64,000 bases of DNA, taken from NCBI GenBank assembly GCA_902535255.1, contig CACASQ010000001.1:186001-250000 (forward strand). Direction: 5' to 3'. Made by a program: the position numbers and the translations under genes. The DNA is from an uncultured Pelagibacteraceae bacterium. GTDB taxonomy: Bacteria; Pseudomonadota; Alphaproteobacteria; Pelagibacterales; Pelagibacteraceae. Of this stretch, positions 51,618 to 63,749 are shown piece by piece; positions within the stretch are counted from its first letter, which is position 1, and each line of letters starts with the position of its first letter. A model generated the notes under the pieces. It was not told the DNA's origin. It saw only the letters and a list, made by a program, of their open reading frames with translations, and ran no database searches.

Positions 51618-54600
51618 AAAAATTTTAGTTGTAGGTGCGGGGCCAATTATTATTGGGCAAGCTTGTGAATTTGATTATTCAGGAACCCAAGCCTGTAAAG
51701 CTTTAAAAGATGAAGGTTTCAAAGTAATTCTCATAAATTCTAATCCAGCAACAATTATGACGGATCCAAACGTGGCTGATAAAACTTATATAGAGCCTAT
51801 TACAATAGAAGTTCTTGAAAAAATTCTTATCAAAGAAAAACCTGATGCGATCTTGCCAACCATGGGTGGTCAAACCGCTTTAAATTTAGCAATGGAAGCA
51901 GAAAAAAAAGGAATACTTAAAAAATACAAAATTGAACTTATAGGCGCTAACTCAAAAGCTATATCCAATGCAGAAGACAGAAAAAAGTTCAGAAAAAATA
52001 TGATAGAGATTGGTTTGGATCTTCCAAAATCAAAAATAGTAAATAATTTTAAACAATCTTCAAAGGTATTAAAACAAATTGGATTACCAGCAATTATAAG
52101 ACCAGCTTTCACTTTAGGTGGTTTGGGAGGTGGTATCGCAAAAAATAAAAAAGATTTTTATAAGATAATAAAAAATGGGCTTCACGAGTCACCTGCTAAT
52201 CAAGTCTTAGTTGAAGAGTGTTTGGAGGGTTGGAAAGAATTTGAGATGGAAGTTGTCAGAGATAAAAATGACAATTGCATTATCATTTGCTCAATAGAAA
52301 ATTTAGATCCCATGGGTATTCATACAGGGGACTCAGTAACTATTGCTCCTGCACTTACTTTGACCGACAAAGAGTATCAAGTTATGAGAAATGCCTCTAT
52401 AGCTTGTTTAAGAAAAATTGGTGTAGAAACAGGGGGATCCAATGTGCAATTTGCGATAAATCCAAAAAACGGAAGAATGGTAATAATTGAGATGAACCCT
52501 AGGGTTTCAAGATCATCGGCGCTAGCTTCCAAAGCCACAGGGTTTCCAATAGCAAAAGTAGCAGCAAAGTTAGCTGTTGGCTATACTTTAGACGAATTAA
52601 AAAATGAAATTACGAAAGTTACACCTGCATCTTTTGAGCCAACAATAGACTATGTGGTCACTAAAATCCCAAGATTTACTTTTGAAAAATTCTCGTCTTC
52701 TGCTGCAGTTTTAGGAACATCAATGAAATCGGTAGGAGAAGCAATGGCAATCGGAAGAAATTTTAAAGAGTCTCTTCAAAAAGCCTTGGTTTCTTTAGAA
52801 ACAGGTTTCTCAGGATTAGACCAAATATTTAACTTAAATACGAAACAAATAAGAAAAAAACTTAAAGAAAATGTTCCAAATAAAATTTTACTTGTTGGAG
52901 AGGCTATAAGAAAAAAAATAAATTTGAAGGATATAAATAACCTTTCAAAAATTGATCCTTGGTTTTTAAATCAAATAAAAGAAATCATAGAGAATGAAAT
53001 TAAAATAAAGAAAAAAGGTCTTCCAAAAAATTTCAATGAATTTAATTATATTAAATCAATAGGGTTTTCTGACAAAAAATTATCTGAACTTACTAATATT
53101 TCAGAGTCATTAATTAGAAAGAAAAGAACTGCTTTAAAAGTTTTACCAGTTTATAAAAAAGTCGATACTTGTGCTGCAGAATTTAAATCTTTTACTCCAT
53201 ATATGTATTCTACTTATCAAAGAAATTTCTCATCTAATTCAGAATGTGAGGCTGACCCTTCTAATAAGAATAAGATTATAATACTTGGAGGGGGTCCTAA
53301 TAGAATTGGTCAGGGCATAGAGTTTGATTATTGCTGTTGCCAAGCTAGTTTTGCTCTTAAGGAAGCTAAATATGAAACTATTATGGTGAATTGTAATCCA
53401 GAAACTGTGTCAACAGATTATGATACAAGTGACAGATTATATTTTGAACCTTTAATAGATGAATATGTTTTCAATATTATCAAAAGAGAGAAATCAAAAG
53501 GCAATGTAAAAGGTGTCATTACTCAATTTGGAGGCCAAACTCCTATTAAACTCGCGAAATTTTTATATGAAAATAAACTTCCAATTTTAGGAACACAGTA
53601 TACTTCAATTGATCTAGCAGAGGACAGAGATAGATTTAGAGATCTTTTAAATAAACTTAATTTAAATCAAGCTGAAAGTGGTATAGCTAGAACTTTTCCT
53701 CAAGCAATAAAAATTGCAGATAAGATTGGTTTACCTTTAATGGTAAGACCATCTTACGTATTAGGTGGAAGAGCAATGGAGATTGTTCATGAAAAAAGCC
53801 AACTCAAAGACTTTGTAAAAGAAGCATTTAAAGTTGCCGAAAAAAATCCAATCTTAATTGATAAGTTTATTGATAACGCAATAGAGGTTGATGTCGACGC
53901 AATATCAGATGGTAAAAATGTTTTTGTAGCTGGTATTATGCAGCACATTGAAGAAGCTGGAATACACTCTGGTGATTCAGCGTGTAGTTTGCCTCCGGTT
54001 TCAATAAAACCTTTTTTGATTAAAGAAATTGAAAATCAAACAAAAAAATTGGCTTTAGCTTTAAAAGTAAGAGGTTTCATGAATGTTCAATATGCAATAA
54101 AAAAAGATCAGATTTATGTAATAGAGGTTAATCCTAGAGCAAGTAGAACTGTCCCATTTGTTTCAAAAGCGAAAAATTTACCTCTTGCTAAGATAGCTTC
54201 AAGAGTGATGGCTGGAGAAAAATTAACTAAGTTTAATTTAAAAAGTAAAACAAAAGAAATGTTTGCGGTTAAAGAGGCGGTATTTCCATTCAATAAATTC
54301 CCGAATAGTGATCTTTTACTTGGTCCAGAAATGAAGTCCACAGGTGAAGTTATGGGTTTTGATAAAAATTTTGGAATGGCTTTTGCTAAAAGTCAAATTG
54401 CAGCATCAAACTCTCTTCCTATAAAGGGCTTAGCTTTTATTTCTTTAAAAAATAGTCATAAAGAAGAAGGTGTTCAACTAGCAAAACAATTAGTTAAGTT
54501 AAATTTTAAACTTTGTGGGACTGGAGGTACTGCTGATTATATTAGCAAACATGGGATTAAGTGTAAAAAAATTAATAAAGTAAATCAGGGATCTCCTCAT

Positions 54601-54819
54601 ATTGTTGACATTCTAAATACTAAAAAAATAGCATTAGTTATTAATACAGGTGGCGGAAATAGTGAGGCTCAGTTGAGCGATGCGGTAGCTTTAAGAAGGG
54701 CAACTTTAGCTAACAAAGTTCCATATTGTACGAATATGTCGACAGCCAAGGTTTGTTTGGAAGGTATTAAATCTCTTAAATTGAAAGATATCAGCGTAAC
54801 TTCTTTACAAGATCTTTAA
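51595..54819 (+). CDS. carB: Carbamoyl-phosphate synthase large subunit
   Basis: CarB makes carbamoyl phosphate from bicarbonate, ammonia and two ATP. The 1074 residues contain the two homologous ATP-grasp halves. The first has [19 protein letters not shown] and [15 protein letters not shown], and the second, from about residue 560, has [19 protein letters not shown] and [16 protein letters not shown]. Metal-binding [18 protein letters not shown] and [16 protein letters not shown] occur once per half. The C-terminal allosteric domain (about 935-1074) has GLAFISL and [10 protein letters not shown]. Its last 4 bases overlap the next, convergent gene. Confidence 0.97.
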   Translation: MPKRKDIKKILVVGAGPIIIGQACEFDYSGTQACKALKDEGFKVILINSNPATIMTDPNVADKTYIEPITIEVLEKILIKEKPDAILPTMGGQTALNLAMEAEKKGILKKYKIELIGANSKAISNAEDRKKFRKNMIEIGLDLPKSKIVNNFKQSSKVLKQIGLPAIIRPAFTLGGLGGGIAKNKKDFYKIIKNGLHESPANQVLVEECLEGWKEFEMEVVRDKNDNCIIICSIENLDPMGIHTGDSVTIAPALTLTDKEYQVMRNASIACLRKIGVETGGSNVQFAINPKNGRMVIIEMNPRVSRSSALASKATGFPIAKVAAKLAVGYTLDELKNEITKVTPASFEPTIDYVVTKIPRFTFEKFSSSAAVLGTSMKSVGEAMAIGRNFKESLQKALVSLETGFSGLDQIFNLNTKQIRKKLKENVPNKILLVGEAIRKKINLKDINNLSKIDPWFLNQIKEIIENEIKIKKKGLPKNFNEFNYIKSIGFSDKKLSELTNISESLIRKKRTALKVLPVYKKVDTCAAEFKSFTPYMYSTYQRNFSSNSECEADPSNKNKIIILGGGPNRIGQGIEFDYCCCQASFALKEAKYETIMVNCNPETVSTDYDTSDRLYFEPLIDEYVFNIIKREKSKGNVKGVITQFGGQTPIKLAKFLYENKLPILGTQYTSIDLAEDRDRFRDLLNKLNLNQAESGIARTFPQAIKIADKIGLPLMVRPSYVLGGRAMEIVHEKSQLKDFVKEAFKVAEKNPILIDKFIDNAIEVDVDAISDGKNVFVAGIMQHIEEAGIHSGDSACSLPPVSIKPFLIKEIENQTKKLALALKVRGFMNVQYAIKKDQIYVIEVNPRASRTVPFVSKAKNLPLAKIASRVMAGEKLTKFNLKSKTKEMFAVKEAVFPFNKFPNSDLLLGPEMKSTGEVMGFDKNFGMAFAKSQIAASNSLPIKGLAFISLKNSHKEEGVQLAKQLVKLNFKLCGTGGTADYISKHGIKCKKINKVNQGSPHIVDILNTKKIALVINTGGGNSEAQLSDAVALRRATLANKVPYCTNMSTAKVCLEGIKSLKLKDISVTSLQDL

Positions 54820-55481
54820 CTTTTAACTTTCCAATCAGTTTCGAATGTAACATAATTTATTTGAATACACCTTCTCTCTTTTTTAATCTCTTTTTTTTCC
54901 ATTCCATGCCAAGTGTTTGGTCCACTAGTAAAGAAGTATCCATAATTATGTTTATAAGGAACTGTTTTAACTTTGTTTAATTTTGCATCATAAAAATCAG
55001 TTCCTAAATTCTCCGACTCGTTATGTAAATTAACAAAAACTATTGATGACATTAATTTTTCCTCAATATCACAATGAGGCTTTAACCAAAAACCTTCTCT
55101 GTCACAAATTACTTCTAGTCTCACGTAAGAACTACTCAAATCTTTTCCAATTAATGATCCAATCTTTTTGTATACTTCAGTTGATCTTAATTCTTCAATA
55201 AATTTTGTTAAGTTTGGAAATTGATTAGAATTTTCTTTGGTAACATAACATCTTAGTTTTTTAGCTTTTCCTCCATCTTTAATTCCAGCTCGAAAGGTTC
55301 CTTCTCCTCCATCAAGAGCTCTTGTTCCATCATAATTTAAATTTTGTTTTCTAGGATCAGCTATCTCTGCACTACAAATTTCATCAATAGCATTTTGAGT
55401 CAGCGGCTGGTTGATTTCAAAATGTTTAAAAGGATCGCTAAATAGTTTAGTTCTTTTTTCTAATGATTTAAATAATTCCAT
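54816..55481 (-). CDS. 2-oxoglutarate/Fe(II)-dependent oxygenase-like protein
   Basis: The 221-residue protein shows the pattern of the 2OG-Fe(II) oxygenase fold: [11 protein letters not shown] (HxD metal ligands at about residues 136-138), a later [11 protein letters not shown] (distal His at about 197) and [10 protein letters not shown] supplying the 2OG-binding Arg. Some bacterial members of this group hydroxylate small molecules or proteins, and the substrate here is unknown. It overlaps the ELM1-like gene by 14 bp, so the two are translated together and may share a pathway. Confidence 0.7.
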   Translation of the reverse strand: MELFKSLEKRTKLFSDPFKHFEINQPLTQNAIDEICSAEIADPRKQNLNYDGTRALDGGEGTFRAGIKDGGKAKKLRCYVTKENSNQFPNLTKFIEELRSTEVYKKIGSLIGKDLSSSYVRLEVICDREGFWLKPHCDIEEKLMSSIVFVNLHNESENLGTDFYDAKLNKVKTVPYKHNYGYFFTSGPNTWHGMEKKEIKKERRCIQINYVTFETDWKVKS

Positions 55482-56421
55482 GTTTTTTCATTTTTGCTTT
55501 TACAATTGGAGCAATTCTGTTTACCTCATTTAAACTATTGTAACTCCAACTTTCAACCCTATCTTCTAATTCTCTTGTTATACCTAAATCTTTCAATTGT
55601 GAATAAAATTTTTTAAATCTTCCCGTTGGCTTAAAAGACTTCATCATGGCAATATAAACAGGTTTTCCAGTCATGGCAGCCTCTGAAATCATTGACGTGG
55701 AGTCGCACGTAACAACTATATAATTTGAGATTGCAAGGGCAGAAAGATAAGCTTTTTTATCAATATTTTTTACGACATGATGATTAATGCTAAAGGTATT
55801 AAATGCCATTTTTAAAATATTTTCAGGTGTTCTGTAAGAAGGAATTACAATAATTTTAAATTTATCTGGAGTAAATAATGTCTTAACTTTGTTGAAAAGT
55901 TCATGAATTTGTTTTTCTGAATAATTATAATATTTGTTTGGCCCTCCGATGATAAATGCTACTAATTCTTTTCTTTTATCTTTTTCAATTCCTAGATACT
56001 TTGAATTATCATTAATCTCTTTTTTTGTTAGATAATGGATAGCACCCGTTGTATTAATTATATTTTCACCTTTTAAACGATCATGCTCAGGGCTCACTAT
56101 AAGGTCAAAGTGATCAAAAGAAACTTTAGGATCTTGTATGTGAATATTGAAAATTTGATTACCTAGTCTCTTTTTTAAAGCTATTGATGGTATTACACTT
56201 TTTCTCCCACAAGATATAATGATTTTGCAATCACACACGAATTTATTTTTTACCAAATTTTCTGATATCGGGCTTATTTTAGGAGGAATTAAATTCCAAA
56301 AAGATTTTAATTCAATTTTTTGGTGTTTATAACTTAGGCCCAAAGCTTTAGCTAATCCCTCTACTTGACTAACCATACCATGCATACCTTGCGTTAAAAG
56401 AAGTGCTTTTAATTCTAACAT
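55468..56421 (-). CDS. ELM1/GtrOC1-family (DUF1022) protein, putative nucleotide-sugar-type transferase
   Basis: The 317 residues match the family named after plant mitochondrial fission protein ELM1, which is widespread in alphaproteobacteria. N-terminal LLLTQGMHGMVSQVEGLAKALG, IISCGRKSVIPSIALKK, IHIQDPKVSFDHFDLIVSPEHD and the C-terminal VVTCDSTSMISEAAMTGKPVYI fit it. The fold resembles GT-B glycosyltransferases, so a sugar-transfer role is possible but unproven. The Ser/Thr-rich CDSTSM motif occupies the place where GT-B enzymes bind the donor. It is divergent from trxB. Confidence 0.82.
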   Translation of the reverse strand: MLELKALLLTQGMHGMVSQVEGLAKALGLSYKHQKIELKSFWNLIPPKISPISENLVKNKFVCDCKIIISCGRKSVIPSIALKKRLGNQIFNIHIQDPKVSFDHFDLIVSPEHDRLKGENIINTTGAIHYLTKKEINDNSKYLGIEKDKRKELVAFIIGGPNKYYNYSEKQIHELFNKVKTLFTPDKFKIIVIPSYRTPENILKMAFNTFSINHHVVKNIDKKAYLSALAISNYIVVTCDSTSMISEAAMTGKPVYIAMMKSFKPTGRFKKFYSQLKDLGITRELEDRVESWSYNSLNEVNRIAPIVKAKMKKHGII

Positions 56422-56444
56422 TAGTTACTATATACCTTTACATA

Positions 56445-57395
56445 ATGAATAATAAATCAACAAAACATACAAAAGTGTTAATTCTTGGATCAGGCCCTGC
56501 TGGCTATACAGCGGCTATTTATGCGGCCAGAGCTATGCTTAAACCAATACTTGTTCATGGTTCTCAACCCGGCGGTCAATTAACTACTACCACAGATGTT
56601 GAAAATTATCCTGGATACTCAAAAGTGATTCAGGGACCATGGCTAATGGACGAAATGAAAGGCCAAGCAGAAGCTGTAGGCACAGAAATGATACAGGATC
56701 ATATAAGTAAAGTTGACTTAACAAAAAAACCTTTTATAGCAACAGGTGATAGTGGTCAGGTTTACACTGCAGATAGTTTTATAATTTCAACAGGAGCACA
56801 AGCAAGATGGTTGAATCTAAAATCTGAACAAGAGTTTAGAGGATTTGGTGTTTCGGCATGCGCTACTTGTGACGGATTTTTCTTTAAAGAAAAAGAAGTA
56901 GCTGTAGTTGGCGGAGGAAATGCCGCTGTTGAAGAAGCAATGTTCCTAACTAAATTTGCTTCAAAAGTTTATTTAATACATAGAAGAAACGAACTTAGGG
57001 CAGAAAAAATGCTTCAAGCAAAATTAAAAACTAATAAGAAAATAGAAATTATTTGGGATACAGTAGTTGAGGATGTTATTGGCACTAAAGTACCAAAAAC
57101 TGTAAATGCATTAAAAATTAAAAATGTAAAAGATAATAAAGTGAAGGATCTTAAAGTTGATGGTTTATTTATTGCCATTGGTCATGATCCAGCTACATCT
57201 TTATTTAAAGATCAACTTAAAATGGACAAAGAAGGGTATTTAATTACAAAGCCTGACTCTACTGAAACGAATATTCCAGGAGTTTTTGCTGCAGGCGATG
57301 TAAAAGATAAAATATTTAGACAAGCTGTTACTGCTGCTGGAATGGGTTGTATGTCAGCACTTGAAGCTGAAAAATATCTATCCGAGTCTAATTAA
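56445..57395 (+). CDS. trxB: Thioredoxin-disulfide reductase
   Basis: TrxB reduces thioredoxin with NADPH. From the ATG at 56445 it has 316 residues; a longer upstream frame adds a non-homologous hydrophobic stretch. It contains FAD-binding LILGSGPAGYTAAIYAARA, the redox-active CATCDGFFF (Cys about 138 and 141), NADPH-binding VAVVGGGNAAVEEAMFL and the C-terminal GVFAAGDVKDKIFRQAVTA. It converges on the aminotransferase gene with an 8-bp overlap. Confidence 0.96.
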   Translation: MNNKSTKHTKVLILGSGPAGYTAAIYAARAMLKPILVHGSQPGGQLTTTTDVENYPGYSKVIQGPWLMDEMKGQAEAVGTEMIQDHISKVDLTKKPFIATGDSGQVYTADSFIISTGAQARWLNLKSEQEFRGFGVSACATCDGFFFKEKEVAVVGGGNAAVEEAMFLTKFASKVYLIHRRNELRAEKMLQAKLKTNKKIEIIWDTVVEDVIGTKVPKTVNALKIKNVKDNKVKDLKVDGLFIAIGHDPATSLFKDQLKMDKEGYLITKPDSTETNIPGVFAAGDVKDKIFRQAVTAAGMGCMSALEAEKYLSESN

Positions 57396-58575
57396 GGCTA
57401 TCGCAAAAAGTTTTAATTCTTTGCATTGCTTTTTTCAAATTTTCCATTGAAGTAGCGTAAGATATTCTAAAGTAACCGTCTAAACCAAAGGCAGAGCCTT
57501 GAACCACAGCTACCTCAGCTTTTTCTAACAATTTTTCTACAAAATCTTTATCAGTTTTAAATTTTGTTTTCTTGTTTAGTAATTTTTTACAGTTTGGAAA
57601 AACATAAAAAGCTCCTTCAGGACTTAAACAGCTTATACCTTTTATATTATTTAAACTATCAACAACAAAATTTCTTCTCTCTTTAAAAGAATTTGATCTT
57701 TCTGAAATAAATTCTTGTGTTCCGTTTAAAGCCTCAACTGCAGCTGCTTGACTTATGGATGTGGGATTACTAGTTGATTGAGATTGAATTTTAGCCATCG
57801 CTTTAATAATTTCTTTTGGACCTGCAGCATAACCAATTCTCCAGCCAGTCATCGAGTAAGATTTACTCACCCCATTCATGGTTAAAGTTCTACTTTTTAA
57901 TTTTTCAATTTGCGCAATTGTAAAAAATTTAAAACCATCATAAGTGATATGCTCGTAAATATCATCACTTAAAATATACAAATTTTTATATTTTATTAAA
58001 ATCTTCGATAAAGCTATTATCTCATCTTTGGTATAACCAGATCCTGTAGGGTTTGACGGTGAGTTTATAATTATCCACTTTGTTTTCTTTGAAACTGCTT
58101 TTATTAATTTTTCTGGTGTTAATTTAAAATTATTTTTTTCATCACACTTTATTATTTTGGGTTTACCCCCGGCTAACAATACAATGTCGGGGTAAGAAAC
58201 CCAATAAGGGGCTGGAATAATTACCTCATCACCTTTATTTATGGTTGCCATAAAAGCATTATATAAAACTTGCTTTCCACCAGTTCCAACTGAAATTTGG
58301 TCAAGGTCGTATGATAAATTATTTTCCCTAGAAAATTTTGCTTGAATAGCTTTTTTTAGAGCTGGGGTTCCATCCACTGCAGTATATTTTGTGTCCCCTT
58401 TTCTAATCGCTTCTATTGCTGCTTCTTTAATATTGTCTGGAGTATCAAAATCAGGCTCTCCAGCTCCTAAACCGATAACATCCTTTCCAGCAGCTCTCAT
58501 TTCCCTAGCTTTTGAGGTAGCTGCTATTGTAGGCGACGGTTTTATACGTTTTAAACTATTGGAAACTATGCTCAT
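57388..58575 (-). CDS. aatA: Class I pyridoxal-phosphate aminotransferase, aspartate aminotransferase type
   Basis: The 395 residues follow the alphaproteobacterial AatA pattern: SLKRIKPSPTIAATSKAREM, VIGLGAGEPDFDTPDNI, IINSPSNPTGSGYTKDEI, LSDDIYEHITYDG and the PLP-lysine region NGVSKSYSMTGWRIGYAAGP. The C-terminal GYFRISYATSMENLKKAM carries the substrate-binding Arg. The likely reaction is aspartate/oxoglutarate transamination, but class I members are promiscuous and prephenate transamination is possible. Confidence 0.92.
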   Translation of the reverse strand: MSIVSNSLKRIKPSPTIAATSKAREMRAAGKDVIGLGAGEPDFDTPDNIKEAAIEAIRKGDTKYTAVDGTPALKKAIQAKFSRENNLSYDLDQISVGTGGKQVLYNAFMATINKGDEVIIPAPYWVSYPDIVLLAGGKPKIIKCDEKNNFKLTPEKLIKAVSKKTKWIIINSPSNPTGSGYTKDEIIALSKILIKYKNLYILSDDIYEHITYDGFKFFTIAQIEKLKSRTLTMNGVSKSYSMTGWRIGYAAGPKEIIKAMAKIQSQSTSNPTSISQAAAVEALNGTQEFISERSNSFKERRNFVVDSLNNIKGISCLSPEGAFYVFPNCKKLLNKKTKFKTDKDFVEKLLEKAEVAVVQGSAFGLDGYFRISYATSMENLKKAMQRIKTFCDSLN

Positions 58576-58613
58576 TGAAATTTATAATATAATTATTTTA
58601 TTATTAACACAAA

Positions 58614-60785
58614 ATGCAAAATACTTATCAAGAAAAATTAGCTGGTCTAGAAGTTAATAACTCAAAAAAAATTAAGAAGTTAGAAGGAGGTATTAACTTT
58701 AAAATCAAAAGTGCTTTTCAACCTAGCGGTGACCAACCAGAGGCCATTAAGCAAATATTAAAAAACTTAAAAGATAACAAACAAGAACAAGTGCTTTTAG
58801 GGGTTACGGGATCGGGAAAAACGTTTACAATGGCAAAAGTTATCGAAAAAGCTAATAGGCCGGCTCTAATTCTAGCACCAAACAAAACTTTAGCAGCTCA
58901 ATTGTACGGAGAGTTTAAAAGTTTTTTTCCAGATAATGCTGTAGAATATTTTGTATCTTATTACGATTATTATACTCCAGAAGCATACGTTCCTAGATCT
59001 GATACATATATAGAAAAAGAGGCTTCAATAAATGAGCAAATTGACCGTATGAGACACTCCGCAACAAGATCGTTGTTGGAAAGAGATGATGTGATAATTG
59101 TTGCAAGTGTGTCATGTATTTACGGTTTGGGTTCTGTAGAGGCTTACTCAAAAATGACTATTACTTTAAAGAAAAATTATGAATATGAACGAGATGATTT
59201 AATTAGAGCATTTATAAACTTGCAGTACAAAAGAAATGATCAAAATTTTTTTAGGGGAACCTTTAGGGTAAGAGGAGAAAATTTAGAGATCTTTCCATCA
59301 CACTTAGAAGATAGAGCATGGAGAATAAGTTTTAATTTAAATAAATTGGAAAAAATTGAAGAGTTTGATCCACTTACTGGAGATAAGACAAATGATTACT
59401 CAATCATAAAAATTTATGCTAATAGTCATTACATTACTCCTAAGCCCACTATCGAGCAAGCAATCAAACAAATAAAATCTGAATTAGCTGAGACTTTAAA
59501 AAAACATAGAGAAAATAATAAACTTTTGGAGGAACAGAGATTGAGAGAACGAACTAAGTTTGATCTAGAAATGATTGAGGCTACTGGAACTTGCGCGGGG
59601 ATAGAGAATTATTCAAGATTTTTATCAGGAAGAAAAGCTGGTGAACCACCGCCTACTCTTTTTGAGTATTTTCCAGATAATGCAATTATATTTGTAGACG
59701 AAAGTCACGTAACTGTACCACAATTAAATGGAATGTATAAAGGTGATCGGACGAGAAAAAGTACTTTAGCCGAATATGGGTTTAGACTCCCGTCATGTAT
59801 GGACAATAGACCTTTGAAATTTGAAGAGTGGGATTTAATGAGAACTCAAACTGTTTTTGTCTCTGCAACCCCAGGACCTTGGGAGCTAAAACAAACAAGT
59901 AATAAACATATTGATCAAATCATTAGGCCAACAGGTTTAATAGACCCGCCAGTTGAAATAAGGCCAGCCAAAACTCAAGTTGATGATCTTATGCACGAGG
60001 CAAAAGAGATTGTAAAAAAAGGATATAGAGTCCTTGCTACAACGCTGACAAAAAAAATGGCTGAGGATCTTACAGAATATCTTCACGAAAATGGTCTTAA
60101 AGTAAGATACATGCACTCTGACATTGATACTCTTGAAAGAATTGAAATCATAAGAGATTTGAGAATGGGGGTGTTTGATATTCTTGTAGGAATTAATTTG
60201 TTAAGAGAGGGATTAGATATTCCCGAATGTGCTTTAGTAGCAATTTTAGATGCTGATAAAGAGGGATTTTTAAGATCTGAAACTTCCTTAATTCAAACAA
60301 TTGGAAGAGCGGCGCGAAATGTGGATGGTAAAGTAATTTTATATGCTGATAAAGTCACGAAGAGTATTGAAAAAGCAATCAAGGAAACAGACAGAAGGAG
60401 AAACAAACAATTAGAGTATAATAAGAAAAATGGAATAACCGCTGAATCAGTAAAAAAAGAGATAAGTGATATTTTAGAGTCTGTTTATGAAAAAGATTAT
60501 GTTAAAATAAGTGAGGGATCAAACGTAGGCGGAAACCTAAAAAAACATCTTAAAGCTTTAAACAGAAAAATGAAGGAAGCTGCATCTAATTTAGAATTTG
60601 AAGAAGCTGCTAAACTAAGAGATGAAATGAGAAAACTAGAAGCTAGTGAACTTGAGATAACTTTAAATCCTAAAATTTCTCAATATAATTTGAAAAGTAA
60701 GGTTTATCCAAAGGGAAGATCGACTATGGGTATGCCTGGCACAAAACCAAGAAAAGCGATAAAAAAATGGAAGCCAAAAAAATAA
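58614..60785 (+). CDS. uvrB: Excinuclease ABC subunit B
   Basis: UvrB is the damage-verifying helicase-like subunit of nucleotide-excision repair. The 723 residues include Walker [17 protein letters not shown] (about 60-75) and the beta-hairpin [20 protein letters not shown] that probes [29 protein letters not shown] and [20 protein letters not shown] follow, with [12 protein letters not shown]-terminal UVR motif ([20 protein letters not shown]) recruits UvrC. The 3' end overlaps the SDR gene by 19 bp. uvrC is only 1.1 kb further on. Confidence 0.97.
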   Translation: MQNTYQEKLAGLEVNNSKKIKKLEGGINFKIKSAFQPSGDQPEAIKQILKNLKDNKQEQVLLGVTGSGKTFTMAKVIEKANRPALILAPNKTLAAQLYGEFKSFFPDNAVEYFVSYYDYYTPEAYVPRSDTYIEKEASINEQIDRMRHSATRSLLERDDVIIVASVSCIYGLGSVEAYSKMTITLKKNYEYERDDLIRAFINLQYKRNDQNFFRGTFRVRGENLEIFPSHLEDRAWRISFNLNKLEKIEEFDPLTGDKTNDYSIIKIYANSHYITPKPTIEQAIKQIKSELAETLKKHRENNKLLEEQRLRERTKFDLEMIEATGTCAGIENYSRFLSGRKAGEPPPTLFEYFPDNAIIFVDESHVTVPQLNGMYKGDRTRKSTLAEYGFRLPSCMDNRPLKFEEWDLMRTQTVFVSATPGPWELKQTSNKHIDQIIRPTGLIDPPVEIRPAKTQVDDLMHEAKEIVKKGYRVLATTLTKKMAEDLTEYLHENGLKVRYMHSDIDTLERIEIIRDLRMGVFDILVGINLLREGLDIPECALVAILDADKEGFLRSETSLIQTIGRAARNVDGKVILYADKVTKSIEKAIKETDRRRNKQLEYNKKNGITAESVKKEISDILESVYEKDYVKISEGSNVGGNLKKHLKALNRKMKEAASNLEFEEAAKLRDEMRKLEASELEITLNPKISQYNLKSKVYPKGRSTMGMPGTKPRKAIKKWKPKK

Positions 60786-61522
60786 TCATCACTGGTGGAG
60801 CAACTAGAATAGGATCTGCAATAGCTAAAAGTTTAGTTAGCTTTGAAACAAAAATAGGTATCCACTTTAATAAATCTAAAAGTAGTGCTTTAAAATTAAA
60901 AAAAGAATTAGAGGGACTTGGGGCTGAAGCATACTTATTTAAAGCTGATTTAAATAGTTTAAAACAAACCGAAAATTTAATAAAAAAAGCTTATAAAACT
61001 CTTAAAGGTTTAGATTGTTTAGTAAATAATGCATCTATTTTTGAAAACGATAGTCTTGAAAATTTTTCCGAAAAATCCTTTACAAAACATATGAATATTA
61101 ACTTAAAAGCACCAGCAATCTTAGCGCAAAATTTTAAAAGATTAATTAAAAATAAAGAGGGATGTATAATTAATATTATTGATCAGAGAGTTGAAAAATT
61201 AACTCCTTTTTTTTTCTCTTACACTTTAAGTAAGTCTTCATTGGCCACTTTTACAAAAACATCAGCCATGAAATTAGCGCCTTACATAAGAGTGAATGGC
61301 ATCTCACCCGGTCCAACTTTAAAAAATAAAAGACAATCCGAGACTCATTTCAAAAAACAATGGAAATCTACGCTCTTAAGGAAAAAAGTAGACTTAGATA
61401 ACATATGTAATGGAGTAAAGTTTCTTATTGAAAATAAAAATATAACAGGAGAAATAATAAATATCGATAGTGGACAAAGACTTGCATGGCAAACACCAGA
61501 TATTGTTAATACAAAAGAATGA
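60767..61522 (+). CDS. Short-chain dehydrogenase/reductase, probably a pteridine reductase (FolM-like)
   Basis: The 251-residue SDR has the coenzyme motif [13 protein letters not shown] (TGxxxRIG, about 8-20), [11 protein letters not shown], the catalytic Tyr/Lys in [13 protein letters not shown] (about 146-158) and VNGISPGPT. The TGGATRIG variant, with Arg after the glycine-rich loop, and NNAS are typical of pteridine reductases such as FolM/PTR1. The gene overlaps folB by 4 bp, which supports a role in reducing dihydropterin or dihydrofolate. The exact substrate is an inference. Confidence 0.82.
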   Translation: MEAKKIIITGGATRIGSAIAKSLVSFETKIGIHFNKSKSSALKLKKELEGLGAEAYLFKADLNSLKQTENLIKKAYKTLKGLDCLVNNASIFENDSLENFSEKSFTKHMNINLKAPAILAQNFKRLIKNKEGCIINIIDQRVEKLTPFFFSYTLSKSSLATFTKTSAMKLAPYIRVNGISPGPTLKNKRQSETHFKKQWKSTLLRKKVDLDNICNGVKFLIENKNITGEIINIDSGQRLAWQTPDIVNTKE

Positions 61523-61914
61523 AAATAATCAAATTTAAGAAAAAGGAAAAATTTAAATACAAAAGAAAAGTAATTATAAAAGATTTAATTCTAAATATTT
61601 CTATAGGAATACACAATTTCGAAAAAAAAGAGAGACAAAGGGTAAAATTTAATATTGAAATTTTAACAAATCCATATGTTATTCCGAATAACAAAGATTT
61701 GAATTCCATACTTAATTATGAAGAAATTGTAAGTATGATTGAAAAAATTACTTATCAAAAGCATCACGAGTTACTTGAAGACTTGGCAGAAAAAATTTTT
61801 AATATGATATTTAAAAATAAACTTGTTAAAAAGATTAATCTTAAAATAGAAAAGTTAGATATCTTAAAGAAAACCAAAACTGTTGGTATTGAGGTATCAA
61901 AGTCAAAAATATGA
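61519..61914 (+). CDS. folB: Dihydroneopterin aldolase-type protein FolB
   Basis: FolB cleaves dihydroneopterin in folate synthesis. The 131 residues begin with a lysine-rich leader of about 18 residues. The FolB/FolX tunnel fold then reads [28 protein letters not shown], here seen as [42 protein letters not shown] and [11 protein letters not shown]. The conserved Glu/Tyr (NYEEIV) and late Lys are present. It overlaps the SDR gene by 4 bp and uvrC by 4 bp, forming a tightly coupled group. Confidence 0.87.
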   Translation: MKIIKFKKKEKFKYKRKVIIKDLILNISIGIHNFEKKERQRVKFNIEILTNPYVIPNNKDLNSILNYEEIVSMIEKITYQKHHELLEDLAEKIFNMIFKNKLVKKINLKIEKLDILKKTKTVGIEVSKSKI

Positions 61915-63749
61915 TTAGTAGTTTAGAGTTAGGAAAAAAAGTAATAAAAGAAAAAATACCGCTAATATCAAAAAACCCCGGTGTTTATAAAATGATTAGT
62001 TCCACTGGTGAAATTCTATATATTGGTAAAGCTAAAAATATACCAAATAGACTCAAAAGTTATGTCACTGAGTCTAATCTTCCTATTAGAACTGAAAGGA
62101 TGCTTTCACTTACGCATAATCTTGAGACTACTACAACAAGCAATGAGAGTGAGGCTCTACTTTTGGAAGCAAATTTAATAAAAAAACATAAGCCTCGTTA
62201 CAACATACTTTTGCGAGATGACAAATCTTTTCCTTATATTTACATTGGTAATAAAGACAAATGGCCACAACTTACGAAGTTAAGAGGAAAAAAATCAAAA
62301 ACAGGATACTATTTCGGTCCATTTGCATCAATAGGTTCTGCAAATTGGACAATAAAAATTTTACAAAAAATTTTTCTTTTGAGAGTATGTGATGATACTG
62401 TTTTTAAAAATAGAGAGAGACCATGCATCTTATACCAAATTAAAAGATGCTCTGCTCCATGTGTTGGACATATAAACGAAAAAGAATACGAATCTACAGT
62501 TGCGGACGCTATTGATTTTATTTCAGGTAAATCTAGAAGAATTCAGCAAAACTTGTCCAAAGAAATGGAAAAAGCTAGCAAAGAATTGGATTATGAGAAA
62601 GCAGCTATAGCAAGAGATAGAATAAAAGCATTAACTCAAATACAAACCTCTCAAAAAATAAATCAAACAAATTTAACAGAGGCTGATGTAATTAGCATTT
62701 ATAAAGAGACAGGAAAAACATGTGTGCAAGTGTTTTTTTTTAGGTCTAAACAAAACTGGGGTAATCAGGCTTTCTACCCAAAACATGATCCAGATGACAA
62801 TGTAGAAGATATAATAAGTTCTTTTATATCCCAGTTTTATGAAAACAAAACTATTCCGAGGCTGATATTAACTAACTGTGAAGTCAAAGATAAAAAACTT
62901 ATTGAAAAAACATTCTCCGAGAAGGATAAAAAAGATATTATAATTAAGCTAGCAAAAAGTAAAAATGAGATAAATATTTCTAGTCTTGCAGAGAAGAATG
63001 CAAAACAATCTTTAAAACAAAAACTCGTTCAATCCGATACTAACAATAATCTTATCGAAGAATTAGCATCTAAATTTAATATTAATAATAATATAGAATT
63101 GATAGAAGTTTACGATAATAGCCACATTCAAGGAACTGACTCAATTGGATCGTTAATTTGTTTTAGCAATGAAGGTTTTGTCAAAAAAAGATACAGGAAA
63201 TTTAATATTAAAGATGAAAAAGTAAAGAATGATGACTATGGAATGATGAAAGAGGTTTTATTTAGAAGATTTTCAAAAGCTATAAAGGAAAAATCTGGTT
63301 CTCTGTCATTACCAGATTTAATAATGGTAGACGGTGGAAAAGGACAATACACTGTATCTAGAGAAGTTCTTAATGAGCTAGGATTACATGATTTGCCGAT
63401 TTTAGCTGTAGCCAAGGGTAAAAGAAGAAACGCTGGAGAAGAAAAAATCTACTATAAAAATAAGGAGTATGTTTTAGAAAAGAATGATCCATTGTTATTT
63501 TTTGTACAAAGACTAAGGGATGAGGCGCATAGATTTGCGATAAGCACTCATAGAGCTAAAAGAAAGAAAAACCTTAGTAAATCTTTACTTGATCAAATTC
63601 AAGGTATCGGAAAACAAAGAAAAAGAGCTTTGTTAAATCATTTTGGATCTGCAAGGGCAGTTGAGTCTGCAAGCTTTGATGATTTAAAATCAGTGGAAGG
63701 AATAGAGGACAATATTGCAAAAAAAATATATGATTATTTTCACGAATAA
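61911..63749 (+). CDS. uvrC: Excinuclease ABC subunit C
   Basis: UvrC makes the two incisions flanking DNA damage. The 612 residues hold the GIY-YIG nuclease domain ([20 protein letters not shown], about 22-41), the Cys cluster region ([26 protein letters not shown], seen as [13 protein letters not shown]), a UVR motif ([16 protein letters not shown]) and the RNase H-like domain ([20 protein letters not shown]). Tandem helix-hairpin-helix motifs at the end ([34 protein letters not shown]) complete it. It abuts the pgsA start, a common alphaproteobacterial order. Confidence 0.97.
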   Translation: MISSLELGKKVIKEKIPLISKNPGVYKMISSTGEILYIGKAKNIPNRLKSYVTESNLPIRTERMLSLTHNLETTTTSNESEALLLEANLIKKHKPRYNILLRDDKSFPYIYIGNKDKWPQLTKLRGKKSKTGYYFGPFASIGSANWTIKILQKIFLLRVCDDTVFKNRERPCILYQIKRCSAPCVGHINEKEYESTVADAIDFISGKSRRIQQNLSKEMEKASKELDYEKAAIARDRIKALTQIQTSQKINQTNLTEADVISIYKETGKTCVQVFFFRSKQNWGNQAFYPKHDPDDNVEDIISSFISQFYENKTIPRLILTNCEVKDKKLIEKTFSEKDKKDIIIKLAKSKNEINISSLAEKNAKQSLKQKLVQSDTNNNLIEELASKFNINNNIELIEVYDNSHIQGTDSIGSLICFSNEGFVKKRYRKFNIKDEKVKNDDYGMMKEVLFRRFSKAIKEKSGSLSLPDLIMVDGGKGQYTVSREVLNELGLHDLPILAVAKGKRRNAGEEKIYYKNKEYVLEKNDPLLFFVQRLRDEAHRFAISTHRAKRKKNLSKSLLDQIQGIGKQRKRALLNHFGSARAVESASFDDLKSVEGIEDNIAKKIYDYFHE

